IMG/VR virus record: IMGVR_UViG_3300031578_003644
Location: 1-44,674 of that record
Length of the DNA: 44,674 nucleotides
Direction: 5' to 3' (one strand)
Source of the DNA: a virus
This document shows, one piece after another, positions 15,115-23,537 of the stretch. Positions within the stretch are counted from its first letter, which is position 1, and each line of letters starts with the position of its first letter. The translations under genes and the position numbers were made by a program. Under the pieces are notes generated by a model. The model was not told the DNA's origin and made no database searches. It saw nothing but the letters and a program-made list of their open reading frames with translations.

Positions 15115-15579
15115 ATGAGTGAAGGATATGTACAAATACCGCCAGATAACTCTGGTAAGAAGATAAGAACTCTGACTCTGAACCTTGGTAGCGGGAGCAT
15201 CTACATGGAAGTTACTCCCATAGCTTTTGGTTCAGGCATGGTTGTGGACTTAACACAGGCACTGCCTGTACAGATAAGACCATCAGCTGTCCCAGGAGTA
15301 GCGATAGGAGCACGTAAAGCACTAACAAGTGCATCAGGTGGGCTTGGTCTTACAAGTGCTGCTGTGCGTAGTGTACGTGTGAAAGCTGGACACTTTAATA
15401 GTGGGGATATATATGTTGGTGCGGGTACAGGTGCTCTAAGTCAACGCCCATACAGTGGATATGGTTATGCTCTTCTAAAGGATGAATACGTAGATATAGC
15501 GACTGATCAGGCAGGAGAAGTGTTCGGATTCGCTGAGATATCTGGGTATGGTGACTTAACGTACTTGGGGACTGTGTAG
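15115..15579 (+). CDS. Putative virion protein sharing a C-terminal domain with the 23538-24344 product
   Basis: The 154-aa beta-rich protein has a C-terminal half (about 85-154) that is clearly paralogous to the C-terminus of the 268-aa repeat protein. Both contain a RSV.VKA..(F/Y)NSG.IYVG segment and RPYSGYG(Y/F)AL, then a final F/M...SG(Y/F) strand pair. The shared module may be a trimerisation or attachment domain. Here the N-terminal part is short and lacks the repeats. Role in the head or at the virion surface is inferred from position. Confidence 0.6.
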   Translation: MSEGYVQIPPDNSGKKIRTLTLNLGSGSIYMEVTPIAFGSGMVVDLTQALPVQIRPSAVPGVAIGARKALTSASGGLGLTSAAVRSVRVKAGHFNSGDIYVGAGTGALSQRPYSGYGYALLKDEYVDIATDQAGEVFGFAEISGYGDLTYLGTV

Positions 15580-15580
15580 A

Positions 15581-15727
15581 ATGGTAGTTCTACGCCACTA
15601 CTCTATGGAGTTAAACATATGGCAACACACACATGGTGGCGTAGGCTATGTGCCCCCTAGTTCCGCTATGCGTATGTACGCTACTGGTGGCATTCGTGTT
15701 CGAGGCAGACGTAGAAGGCTGTCATAG
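15581..15727 (+). CDS. Small basic protein, 48 aa
   Basis: The peptide begins MVVLRHYSMELNIWQHTHGG and ends in an Arg-rich tail (RVRGRRRRLS). It starts 1 nt after the preceding stop, with a GGGG sequence about 13 nt upstream. The tail suggests nucleic-acid binding. It is short enough to be missed by default cut-offs, and the support is moderate. Confidence 0.45.
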   Translation: MVVLRHYSMELNIWQHTHGGVGYVPPSSAMRMYATGGIRVRGRRRRLS

Positions 15728-15732
15728 GAACA

Positions 15733-15740
15733 CTTTTAAC
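15733..15740 (+). promoter_or_regulatory. TATA-like box of the first glycosyltransferase gene
   Basis: CTTTTAAC is centred 26 nt before an ATG that lacks a ribosome-binding site, as expected for a leaderless archaeal transcript. Confidence 0.45.
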
Positions 15741-15762
15741 CCCATATTTCCCATTTATTTTT

Positions 15763-16731
15763 ATGAGTATTGCTACTATAGATTATATTAGAAGCAAATA
15801 CGTTGAGCCTATTGCGACATCGCAAATGGATTATGTTCCAGTAACCGTATGCTGTCCTCTATATAATTCGATGCCGTTCCTAGAGAAGTATCTTATGCAT
15901 GTAGTCATGTATGATTGGCCTACAGAGTTGACTAGCCTCATGTTTACTGTTCAGGGGGATGATGGGACATATGATAGGATGATGAAGTTTAAGAAGCATT
16001 ATGAAGGCATATATCGTAGAATAAAGGTTAAGAGAGTTAAACAGTTTCTAGGAGGAGAGCTTCCTCATGTCCGTAATGTAGTTATGTGCCGCAACCTATT
16101 GACAAAGTGGAGTAAACCGGATGAATATGTGTTCTTCAACGACCACGATAACTTTAATCCACCTGTATCTATTAAGCGTCTTATGTGGGCGTTACAGCAT
16201 GGCGCTGATGGGGCTGCTGGTGTATATATATTCTACCAGAAGAACCAGTATGAACCAGAAGGACACGTAGGGTTCACAGCATTCTTCATACATGATAGGA
16301 AGATGCATCACTACTCTATTAACAAAACAGGGTTAGAGGGGGTTATCCCAAGAGAGATGCTTGGTAAATATATATGGGTTGACTGTGTCTCTATGGGGGC
16401 ATTCCTAGTAAAACGTAAGGTGTTAAACGATGTACCGTTCTTCACAGCATTCGGAACCTCCATGACTGATGATACTACGTTCTGCCTTAAAGCCCGTGAG
16501 TTAGGATACAGGTTCATAGCAGACTTTGGTTTAGTTGTTAAGCATTGGGGGTATGACATGTATATTAAACCTATATCAGATGATAAGGTATTGATTGGTG
16601 TGGAACCAACTGATATTATGAAGGATAGGCGTAGCAAGATGTATGATGATGGTGTGTATGTGCACGATGATTATGATAAGGGGTTTAATGAGGCATTGCT
16701 TCAATACGTAGACTTAGATAAGATTAAATAG
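15763..16731 (+). CDS. Glycosyltransferase, GT-A type
   Basis: The 322-aa protein shows the GT2-like plan: VTVCCPLYNSMPFLEKYL (27-44) as the nucleotide-binding entry, NDHD (126-129) as DxD-type metal site, and MGAFLVKRKVL plus DDTTFCLKARELGYRF as acceptor and base region. It has no membrane span, so it should act in the cytoplasm on a carrier or protein. It opens the first glycan cassette from its own promoter, between head genes. One copy of the dispersed palindrome lies 49 nt into the gene. Donor and acceptor sugars are unknown. Confidence 0.8.
   Translation: MSIATIDYIRSKYVEPIATSQMDYVPVTVCCPLYNSMPFLEKYLMHVVMYDWPTELTSLMFTVQGDDGTYDRMMKFKKHYEGIYRRIKVKRVKQFLGGELPHVRNVVMCRNLLTKWSKPDEYVFFNDHDNFNPPVSIKRLMWALQHGADGAAGVYIFYQKNQYEPEGHVGFTAFFIHDRKMHHYSINKTGLEGVIPREMLGKYIWVDCVSMGAFLVKRKVLNDVPFFTAFGTSMTDDTTFCLKARELGYRFIADFGLVVKHWGYDMYIKPISDDKVLIGVEPTDIMKDRRSKMYDDGVYVHDDYDKGFNEALLQYVDLDKIK
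15811..15826. promoter_or_regulatory. Dispersed 16-bp near-palindrome, copy 3
   Basis: ATTGCGACATCGCAAA has a perfect 14-bp core. It lies within the first codons of the glycosyltransferase gene, where it is read as I-A-T-S-Q, a codon phase different from the copies at 27637 and 35978. Confidence 0.6.
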
Positions 16732-16755
16732 TGGATTCAGTCTTACATACTCGGT

Positions 16756-17760
16756 ATGAAATATAACCGTATTCTAATTACTGGTGGAGCAGGCTTCATT
16801 CCTAGCAATTTCTTCCAATATCTTACAACGTTGGAGGAACAACCCTTAATTAGATTATTTGACCGTAGATATGGGCAAGACCTAACTAGGTGGGAAGATG
16901 TTGATAGAGCGTGGAGTAACTTTGAACCTGATGCTATTATCAACTTTGCCAGCAATACACATATAGATACTAGCATTAAAGACCCTAGAAGGTTCTATGA
17001 GAACAATCTGGGGTTGGTGGTTAATGTGCTTGAGGCGTGTCGTAAGTATGATACTAGACTCATTCAGATTAGCAGTTCAGAGGTATATGGAACAAATAAA
17101 TATGTACCAAAACTAGTAGCCACAAATATTAAAGATAAAGACAAACTTAGGAAAATTATGGATATAAAGAACGTGGATGCCCCCCCGATGGATGAGTGGC
17201 ATCCACTTTGCCCTCATAGCCCGTATGCTTGGACTAAAGTATGCCAAGACAGAGCAGTATACTCATGGTGGCAAACATATGAGTTAGATGCCTCGGTAGT
17301 GCGTCCATTCAATCAGTATGGTCCCTACCAACAGTTAGAGAAGATGATACCTAAAACGATAACACGTATAATGAAGGGTGAACATATCCCTGTATACGGT
17401 GAAGGGCTTGCTAGAAGGGACTGGGTATTTGTTCAGGACACTGTCAGAGGCATTTGGATGGCTCTTGAGAAACTACCTCCGGGCGATGTTGTTAACCTTG
17501 CTACTGGTGTTAATTATTCGGTTATTGAACTTGTGGATAACATCAAGCAGGTTATGGGTGAGTTAGGGTACGAGGATAAGAGTAAGACTGTGACAGTGGA
17601 TCACGTAGATGATAGACTAGGGCATGTCTACAACCTGTTAGGTGATGCATCCAAAGCTGAGAATCTATTAGGATGGACTCCTGAACACACGTTACAGCAA
17701 GGACTACGTAAGACTGCTGAATGGGTGTTAAACACTGATTGGGGACTTGTATCACGGTGA
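16756..17760 (+). CDS. NAD-dependent sugar epimerase/dehydratase (SDR, RmlB-like)
   Basis: The 334-aa extended SDR has the dinucleotide motif TGGAGFI (9-15), SSSEVYG (106-112) with its catalytic serine area, and Y157-A-W-T-K161 as the YxxxK pair. RPFNQYGPYQ and the RDWVFVQDTVRG block (about 225-236) are typical of NDP-glucose 4,6-dehydratases and related epimerases. It would act on the NDP-sugar made by the adjacent nucleotidyltransferase, with which it overlaps by a GTGA. The exact product cannot be told from sequence. Confidence 0.85.
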   Translation: MKYNRILITGGAGFIPSNFFQYLTTLEEQPLIRLFDRRYGQDLTRWEDVDRAWSNFEPDAIINFASNTHIDTSIKDPRRFYENNLGLVVNVLEACRKYDTRLIQISSSEVYGTNKYVPKLVATNIKDKDKLRKIMDIKNVDAPPMDEWHPLCPHSPYAWTKVCQDRAVYSWWQTYELDASVVRPFNQYGPYQQLEKMIPKTITRIMKGEHIPVYGEGLARRDWVFVQDTVRGIWMALEKLPPGDVVNLATGVNYSVIELVDNIKQVMGELGYEDKSKTVTVDHVDDRLGHVYNLLGDASKAENLLGWTPEHTLQQGLRKTAEWVLNTDWGLVSR

Positions 17761-18473
17761 AAGGATTAATATTAGCTGGTGGTCACGCCACTCGTTTACA
17801 TCCTACAACCAAAGTGGTTAACAAGCATCTTCTCATGATATATGATCGTCCAATGATATTCTATGCTATATCAACCATGAAAGACATAGGGGTTACAGAC
17901 ATAATTATCACGTTAGGCGATCATGATGGAGAGAGGTTCTATGACTTACTTGGAAGCGGTAAAGAGTTAGGTGTAAACATAACGTATCATTACCACGGAG
18001 AAGCTAAGGGGATAGCATACGCAATAAACTCATCTAAGGAGTACCTGAAGGATGAGGCTTTCATAGTTATACTTGGCGACAACATATTTGCTAATGGTTT
18101 AGTGGGTGCTATGACACGGTTTAAAAGTAATAACAAGGAAAATATGGTTGTACTTAAGCAGATAGATAACTGTTCATCATATGGTGTAGCGTCAATTGAA
18201 AAGATGACTTGGGGGGTAGATGCAAGAGGATTCTATGAGAAGTCTCTTACTCCTCCATCTAACTATGCTGTTCTTGGAGCATACTTTTTACAACCAGAGT
18301 TCTTCAAAGTGTATGATGAGCTATCACCGTCTGGTAGGGGAGAATACGAGATAACTGATGCACTTAACAAACTGTATCCTATGACATATGAATACAATGG
18401 TGAGTGGTTCGACTGTGGTACATTCGATGATATATTCAGAGCATCAGAGTGGAGAAGAGGGTGCTTGAGATGA
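17757..18473 (+). CDS. rmlA-like: Sugar-1-phosphate nucleotidyltransferase (RmlA-like)
   Basis: The 238-aa protein starts at GTG 17757, overlapping the upstream TGA. It reads KGLILAGGHATRLHPTTKVVNKHLL, the nucleotide-binding signature LAGGxxTRLxPxTxxxxKxLL with H-A in place of the common S-G. ILGDNIF and EITDALN are further family blocks. It would condense glucose-1-phosphate (or similar) with dTTP or UTP, giving the activated sugar for the neighbouring SDR. Length is near the short RmlA class without a C-terminal extension. Confidence 0.85.
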   Translation: MKGLILAGGHATRLHPTTKVVNKHLLMIYDRPMIFYAISTMKDIGVTDIIITLGDHDGERFYDLLGSGKELGVNITYHYHGEAKGIAYAINSSKEYLKDEAFIVILGDNIFANGLVGAMTRFKSNNKENMVVLKQIDNCSSYGVASIEKMTWGVDARGFYEKSLTPPSNYAVLGAYFLQPEFFKVYDELSPSGRGEYEITDALNKLYPMTYEYNGEWFDCGTFDDIFRASEWRRGCLR

Positions 18474-18616
18474 CATCGGATACTAGACGTTGGTATTCAT
18501 GCACCTGTGAAATAGATGGTATAAGACACAGTTGTTTCAGACCAGAATATTTCATACAATCTGATTTGGATAATACATCTATTGTGTATAGATGTAGGGA
18601 TACACATAATCTATAG
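18470..18616 (+). CDS. Small Cys-containing protein, 48 aa
   Basis: It is ATGA-coupled to the nucleotidyltransferase gene and starts MTSDTRRWYSCTCEIDGIRH, with CxC and two further Cys. Its stop is part of a palindromic CTATAG, which also supplies the stop of the converging methyltransferase gene on the other strand. Function is unknown. Confidence 0.5.
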   Translation: MTSDTRRWYSCTCEIDGIRHSCFRPEYFIQSDLDNTSIVYRCRDTHNL

Positions 18617-19261
18617 TCTAGTGAACTTAAGCATCTTCTGATTGCGAGGGTGCCCCCAATCTCCAATATACTCCACCTTTAGTTCAGTGTCTTTACATAT
18701 CCACTCAAACACATCAAACGGGTAGTGATATGGATCTGATCCTTGACTCGTTATAACCACTCTATTTTCACTAACTTGAGCAAGTTTACCTATATCACGT
18801 TTACTTTCAGCCTCAAAGAATGTAGCGTAGAACACCCCCCCACATTTTAATGCTTTCTCCATACGTATCAAACATTTGATGATGTCATTAAGGTTGAGGT
18901 GTGTAAACACTGATACAGCCAAGGCATAGTCAAACTCTGTGTCGTACACGGTGAAATCAAAGTTACTGCGTCTAACTATGGTTGGGTTCTTACCAGTTAA
19001 CCCACATTCCTTTATCTCTCTATGAGCACAATCCACCAAGTCATCATCAGCATCCATACCATAATAGTTGCCTTCGTGTAAATAATTAATAAAGTGTATA
19101 CCGCCTCGTAGAGAACCACACCCAACATCAAGTAACTTATGATGTTGCTGTAATCCTTGGTTAACCATATACTTGAACTGCAACTCACCTATCTCTATCC
19201 ACATACCTCCAACAGTCAGTCTATACCATCTGTCATTATAGTATTGTTTAAATTTATCCAT
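18611..19261 (-). CDS. SAM-dependent methyltransferase
   Basis: The class I Rossmann methyltransferase has motif I LLDVGCGSLRGG (43-54) and an acidic motif II (YYGMDADDD). FDYALAVSVFTHL and GGVFYATFF are motifs IV-V. I chose the ATG at 19259-19261, just after the stop of the upstream phosphatase-like gene; a TTG 15 nt earlier would overlap it. The pair runs opposite to the surrounding genes. Within the glycan cassette an O- or N-methyltransferase of a sugar or glycoprotein is likely. Confidence 0.8.
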   Translation of the reverse strand: MDKFKQYYNDRWYRLTVGGMWIEIGELQFKYMVNQGLQQHHKLLDVGCGSLRGGIHFINYLHEGNYYGMDADDDLVDCAHREIKECGLTGKNPTIVRRSNFDFTVYDTEFDYALAVSVFTHLNLNDIIKCLIRMEKALKCGGVFYATFFEAESKRDIGKLAQVSENRVVITSQGSDPYHYPFDVFEWICKDTELKVEYIGDWGHPRNQKMLKFTRL

Positions 19262-19262
19262 T

Positions 19263-19961
19263 TCACTCAACTTCAAACCACGGAACTTCTCTTAATATTT
19301 TATTAGCCCACTCTGGGAAGTTTACCTTATGTAGATATAACCCCTTCTCTCCAAGCATCTCACCGTGGTCAGCTGTGATAACTATGTTCCCTTTAAACAG
19401 TTTACGATGCTTATTTATGCTATTTAACACTAAGTCAAGGTTATCCTTATAGCATCTACGGAACCACATTGGTTCAGGTTTAGTCTGGGTTGCTATGAAG
19501 TCAGCCATAACACCATGTTTAGCGTGTTGTTCAAGAGTCCATGGGTTGAGGAACTTGGTCTTACCTATCCATGGCCCATGAGGTTGAATATAGTGTACTA
19601 TGGCTTTATCGTATGATGCTACTGAGACATATTTACTAACAGAGTCTGGGTGAACTGTTCCTAACTCATTATTCCATAAATAGAAGAATAGGGGATGAAC
19701 CTTATTGAAGTGCTGCGATCCATCGAATCTCCCAGGTACATATCTGTTAATTATGTATGGGTGAGCAGTAATGTAATCCCACGGATACTTATCTGGGAAT
19801 GTATATTCCAGCCATTCATACGTATGCCTAGAATGTGAGTCAACCTTACGTAACTTACCCGGTATCTTACATTGCTTCTTAAAATAGTCGAAGCGGCAAG
19901 CATCTAAAATAATCAATGTTTGGAAATCAGTTTCATGTATAAGTTCCCTCTGAGACAACAT
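19263..19961 (-). CDS. Alkaline-phosphatase/sulfatase superfamily enzyme
   Basis: The 232-aa protein contains LIILDACRFD (16-25), the metal and nucleophile region typical of archaeal sulfatase-like proteins. HYIQPHGPW and ITADHGEMLGEKG are the C-terminal metal-binding DHG motif. There is no signal peptide. It may remove or transfer sulfate, phosphate or phospho-alcohol groups on glycans. I placed the start at ATG 19959-19961 because a strong TATA box lies 26 nt upstream (leaderless). The frame is open to 20009, but that would extend through the TATA box. Confidence 0.75.
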   Translation of the reverse strand: MLSQRELIHETDFQTLIILDACRFDYFKKQCKIPGKLRKVDSHSRHTYEWLEYTFPDKYPWDYITAHPYIINRYVPGRFDGSQHFNKVHPLFFYLWNNELGTVHPDSVSKYVSVASYDKAIVHYIQPHGPWIGKTKFLNPWTLEQHAKHGVMADFIATQTKPEPMWFRRCYKDNLDLVLNSINKHRKLFKGNIVITADHGEMLGEKGLYLHKVNFPEWANKILREVPWFEVE

Positions 19962-19980
19962 GGTACTACGTACAACGGAA

Positions 19981-19992
19981 AGATATATAAAT
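19981..19992 (-). promoter_or_regulatory. TATA box of the sulfatase-like gene (leaderless)
   Basis: The minus strand reads ATTTATATATCT, centred 26 nt before the chosen ATG. It is the clearest archaeal-type promoter in the window. The region 19962-20083 is a divergent promoter region facing the capsid-module genes. Confidence 0.65.
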
Positions 19993-20083
19993 CTATACGG
20001 TATAATCAATCACATACACCATTACGGTATTGTTTTAATTGGCTTTATGTTTATTAGATTGATAGTGTTGTATTACTATTATT

Positions 20084-21394
20084 ATGCCCTCTCACGCAGA
20101 TAGTCTTCTAGGTAGTGCTATTCATACAGGTACTTGGGTGCTTAATGGTAGTTTAGCTAAGCTTGACCTGTCTGATGGTGTTGAGAGGCGAATTATAGCT
20201 GGTTACGCTAATGTACCTGATGTTGTTGATAAGCAGGGGGAGATGATCACTCGCGCGGGGCTTGATACAGCGTGGAGTGATTGGCGTAAGCATCCAGAGT
20301 ATTGTATGATTCAAGTAGGTCACACAAGCACACCTATAGGGAAGGTGTTGTTCGAGGAAGTTATAGACAGTGCAGGCAAGCCACATAAGTCAGGTATGGA
20401 TGAATATGGGCTATATCTGGTTGCTCAGATACGTGATGACACTGTCATAGCTAACCGTGTGTGGAACGATGTTCTCAAGGAGAAGGTACGTGGATTCAGT
20501 ATAGGTGGTATACGCCTTCAGACTCCTAGAAGGGAGTGTAAGGATGGAACCTGCTATAATGTGTTAGAGCACTTTGAACTACATGAGACATCTGTTATCC
20601 CTAAACCAGCTAATGAGTGGTCGGTGTTTGGTTTGCTGAAAGGAGAGTTATCAGAGGTAAGTAAGGTTACCAACGCATTCCCAGACAATGTTCTTATGGA
20701 GGACTTTGTCAGGATTAGTAAGACACCGTGTTCATGCGGTAAGTATCATGTCTTAGCCAAGTTTAATGTGGAGGGTTTAGACATATTTAACACGGATACC
20801 ACGTTCGTAGACACAGAGGCGAAGGACGGTAAAGAGTATATCCCGTTGTTCGACCTATCATTGTTACGCCCATTCTCATTAGAGAAGGGAGTTCCTGCTG
20901 AGAGTAATGTTGGTGGCTTCGCATTACCTCCTAAGAAGGATGAGCCGATAATTAGAGAGGGAGACAACTTGAAGAAAGAGGTGAATCCTGAAACACCCAT
21001 TGAGGGAGCAATCCCTCTTGGACAACCCACGCCCGAACCAGTTCCTCAACCTGTACCTGAAGTACCCGTTGTTGCCGCTATACCAGCGGAGACACCGGCT
21101 GTACCTACAGTTACATTAGAGGATGCTATGGGTAAGATAGCTGAGTTAGAGGCAAAGCTACAGGAGTTAACAATGGCGGCTGCAAAGCCAGTCCCTGAGA
21201 TTCCTGCTGTACCAATTGAACAGCCAGCTGCAATACCGGCTGTACCTGTTCCAGATGTACCAACTCCCGTCATCGAGACCAGGGGTAAAGTGCCTCCTAA
21301 ACCCGCTGAGAAGCAGGGGTTTAACTTACTAGACTTACATCGGACAACGTGGGAACAGTTAGGAGATTTAGCTCCGGACACAAGGAGGAATTAA
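20084..21394 (+). CDS. Prohead serine protease fused to scaffold domain
   Basis: The first 180 residues fit the HK97-type prohead protease (S78): AGYANVPDVVDKQGEMI, catalytic His in QVGHTSTPIGKV (H80), Ser in VRGFSIGG (S139), and an acidic partner in ELHETSVIPKPAN (about 166-168). A CSCG segment (about 217-220) follows. The second half is long, Pro/Val/Ala-rich and disordered, with a coiled coil (LEDAMGKIAELEAKLQEL), as in scaffolds. A fused protease-scaffold would organise capsid assembly and then cleave itself away. It lies directly upstream of the major capsid gene. Confidence 0.85.
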   Translation: MPSHADSLLGSAIHTGTWVLNGSLAKLDLSDGVERRIIAGYANVPDVVDKQGEMITRAGLDTAWSDWRKHPEYCMIQVGHTSTPIGKVLFEEVIDSAGKPHKSGMDEYGLYLVAQIRDDTVIANRVWNDVLKEKVRGFSIGGIRLQTPRRECKDGTCYNVLEHFELHETSVIPKPANEWSVFGLLKGELSEVSKVTNAFPDNVLMEDFVRISKTPCSCGKYHVLAKFNVEGLDIFNTDTTFVDTEAKDGKEYIPLFDLSLLRPFSLEKGVPAESNVGGFALPPKKDEPIIREGDNLKKEVNPETPIEGAIPLGQPTPEPVPQPVPEVPVVAAIPAETPAVPTVTLEDAMGKIAELEAKLQELTMAAAKPVPEIPAVPIEQPAAIPAVPVPDVPTPVIETRGKVPPKPAEKQGFNLLDLHRTTWEQLGDLAPDTRRN

Positions 21395-21398
21395 GAAA

Positions 21399-22538
21399 AT
21401 GAAAACACCTATGTTTAAAAGCATTGAAGAGATGGAACAGTTCTATTATGGAGACTTAAACGCTGACAGTATACAGAAGGCTGATGCATCCGTGTACACC
21501 AGTACCACAGCGTACTGGAACAAGATATACGGAGGCAAGATATGGAGTCAGATCAACTACGAGAAGAATGCAGCTGTAGCTATCCCGAAGGAACCGTGGG
21601 GTAAGACTGGTTGGCGTATGATGACAGCCGCCGGTCACACGTTCCCCAGTGGTGGATTAGCTGAGGGATCATACAGCACCTATACCGCTATACCTGATAC
21701 ACTGACCCCTACGTGGGCTTATCTAAGTGCGTCTGCTAAACAGGTTGGTCACAGCATCGGAGGCACGCAAATAGCTACTCTGCTAGATGGAATAGATGAC
21801 ACCGTTGCTATGGCTGAGCTTAGACAGACTCTAGCTAACAACCATGCACGCGCTATAAGCGCATACTTCGTACAGGATGTAGACACAGTAGCAAGCACGG
21901 GCTTCGAGTCACTGGACAGAATTGCATCAAGTTCAGCAGAGACAGCACACTGTGGTACGGCTACTGACCCAGATATCTATGGTTACACCCGTACTGGTGC
22001 AGCCTACGACGCGCAGGTAACAAGCTCAGGAAGCGCAGCCAGCCATCTACGTGACTTAACCCTTACACTCATAGACGGAGTGTGGGCAAGCGTCACTAAG
22101 GCTGGTGGAAGACCTAAAGCAATATTCAGCGGATACAACACAGAGAGAGTGTGGGCATCACTGCTTGAAGCTATGCGTAGCTTCAACGTAATGGAGGTAG
22201 CCCAGTTTATACCTAGATATAATGGAGCCTCTGGTGTAACACCGGGGGTTGAAGCTGGGTTTAACGTAGCTACGTTCCATGGAGTACCTATAATCCCATG
22301 CCAAGACTATGACTCGTCAAGAGCATCAGCTAGGACTAGTGAAATAGCGCCCATTATGATCGCTGACGTGGACTTTATACGGTTCGCTGTGCTTAGACCA
22401 ACAATGTACGTAGAAACCGATCTAGGGGTAGATATGCTCACAGGCGACAGACTCACTTGGGAGGGCTACGTCCAGACCATCGGAGAACTTCGATGCTATA
22501 ACTTCGTTGCACAAGGCAAAGTTACGGATATTAAGTAG
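21399..22538 (+). CDS. Major capsid protein, HK97 fold
   Basis: The 379-aa protein follows the protease-scaffold gene by 4 nt, the standard position. Family-like features are an N-terminal arm rich in charge, an extended loop with Gly/Ser/Thr, a helix-rich P domain (LRDLTLTLIDGVWASVTKAG), and the late ATFHGVPIIPCQDYD strand region. This last region matches the GxPV/I segment near the end of many HK97-like capsid proteins. It ends after a beta-rich A-domain segment. No cleaved leader site can be assigned safely. It is the main shell protein. Confidence 0.85.
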   Translation: MKTPMFKSIEEMEQFYYGDLNADSIQKADASVYTSTTAYWNKIYGGKIWSQINYEKNAAVAIPKEPWGKTGWRMMTAAGHTFPSGGLAEGSYSTYTAIPDTLTPTWAYLSASAKQVGHSIGGTQIATLLDGIDDTVAMAELRQTLANNHARAISAYFVQDVDTVASTGFESLDRIASSSAETAHCGTATDPDIYGYTRTGAAYDAQVTSSGSAASHLRDLTLTLIDGVWASVTKAGGRPKAIFSGYNTERVWASLLEAMRSFNVMEVAQFIPRYNGASGVTPGVEAGFNVATFHGVPIIPCQDYDSSRASARTSEIAPIMIADVDFIRFAVLRPTMYVETDLGVDMLTGDRLTWEGYVQTIGELRCYNFVAQGKVTDIK

Positions 22539-22550
22539 GAGTCTGCTATC

Positions 22551-22826
22551 ATGACAACCAACGTCATCACTGGTAGAGTAACAGAGGGGGACCATAGAAT
22601 AAACTATGGGACTCTAACGTTCACCAGCAGCCTAATTCTAGTATACTTTAAAACAGGTCTAAGACAGGTTAACGATATACAGGTATGGGGTATAGAGAGT
22701 GGAACAACTCCAGCTATCATACATCCTACGTCGTATCCTGCATTAGATACGTCAAGTGGCAACTTCGGTATTATGCGTTCCCTGTCAAGCCAGTATGTAT
22801 ATTGGCGTGCTAGGGGACTAGCGTAG
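22551..22826 (+). CDS. Small putative capsid-associated protein, 91 aa
   Basis: The protein is all-beta in appearance, Thr/Ser/Gly-rich, with MTTNVITGRVTEGDHRINYG at the start and no charged helices. It sits 12 nt after the capsid gene. A decoration or cement protein is plausible from position and size. No family is recognised. Confidence 0.55.
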   Translation: MTTNVITGRVTEGDHRINYGTLTFTSSLILVYFKTGLRQVNDIQVWGIESGTTPAIIHPTSYPALDTSSGNFGIMRSLSSQYVYWRARGLA

Positions 22827-22864
22827 CATCATATAATAGCAGAACAATCGTTCCCTTAGAGGCG

Positions 22865-22894
22865 TATGGTGCGCCTGTTTCTTAAAGCACCATA
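22865..22894. terminator. 8-bp hairpin downstream of capsid genes
   Basis: TATGGTGC (22865-22872) pairs perfectly with GCACCATA (22887-22894) across a 14-nt loop containing TTTCTTAAA. It lies in the gap 22827-22916 before the possible holin gene. It could attenuate or process the abundant capsid mRNA. No U-run follows the stem. Confidence 0.4.
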
Positions 22895-22916
22895 AAGTAG
22901 AAGAGAGGAATATCAA

Positions 22917-23168
22917 ATGGTCGATGATGGAATAAACGAGGGATTGGGGGTGGTGGATAACCCTAGTTTTACTAGATATGCTAAGAAGGAAGATTTTGAT
23001 GCCTTCTCTAAGACCATGAACATCGCTATGTGGGGCGCTGATGGTAGAGATGGGTTGGTGGCTGATGTTAACACTATAAACGTATGGTTGAAGGTACTAA
23101 CGTTTATTGCCACCGTTATAAGTCCAGTGTTAACTGCATTATTGTTAAAGTTTGTGATTGGTGGGTAA
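22917..23168 (+). CDS. Small membrane protein, holin-like (XhlA-type layout)
   Basis: The 83-aa protein has an acidic amphipathic helix (YAKKEDFDAFSKTMN) and a short linker. It ends in one C-terminal transmembrane span (about 58-81, VLTFIATVISPVLTALLLKF). This order (coiled helix then C-terminal anchor) is that of XhlA-like phage holin partners. It may help lysis or anchor a virion component to the membrane. A GAGG ribosome-binding site precedes the ATG. Confidence 0.55.
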   Translation: MVDDGINEGLGVVDNPSFTRYAKKEDFDAFSKTMNIAMWGADGRDGLVADVNTINVWLKVLTFIATVISPVLTALLLKFVIGG

Positions 23169-23169
23169 G

Positions 23170-23535
23170 ATGGCGGGTGGGAAGACTGAGGCTATCTTTT
23201 CAGGGTATGGGGCAACTAATACCTATGAGTATCGTAGAGTTGTGACTAGAGGGTACGCTGAGACTGCTATCACCGTTAAAGTGGTTTCGGTGGAAACTGA
23301 TACTCAGGGGTTAACCTATATTGTTCGGGGACATCCATTCACGGAGGGGCCGGTTGAGGGATCTATTCCTTCAATATCATACACTCTTCAGACTGGTACG
23401 AATATACAGTCAGGTCAATCGCACTACCTTTTGATAGGTGACACACATGATAGTGTTAGTGTGGGTGTTAAGAACCAGGTGACTGATAAGAGTGGGGTAA
23501 TAACTGTTATTGTCGGAGGTAAGCGGAGGACTTAG
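23170..23535 (+). CDS. Beta-rich putative virion protein, 121 aa
   Basis: The start is the ATG 1 nt after the preceding stop (MAGGKTEAIFSGYGATNTYE). The frame is open upstream to 23158, but that would overlap. The protein is Thr/Val/Gly-rich with alternating beta pattern and no helices of note. It sits beside the repeat-containing fibre-like gene and probably contributes to the virion surface. No family is recognised. Confidence 0.55.
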   Translation: MAGGKTEAIFSGYGATNTYEYRRVVTRGYAETAITVKVVSVETDTQGLTYIVRGHPFTEGPVEGSIPSISYTLQTGTNIQSGQSHYLLIGDTHDSVSVGVKNQVTDKSGVITVIVGGKRRT

Positions 23536-23537
23536 AC

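Noticed and set aside
19962-20009. Longer N-terminus for the sulfatase-like protein
   Set aside because: It would translate through a strong TATA box, and the shorter start is 26 nt from that box as in leaderless genes.
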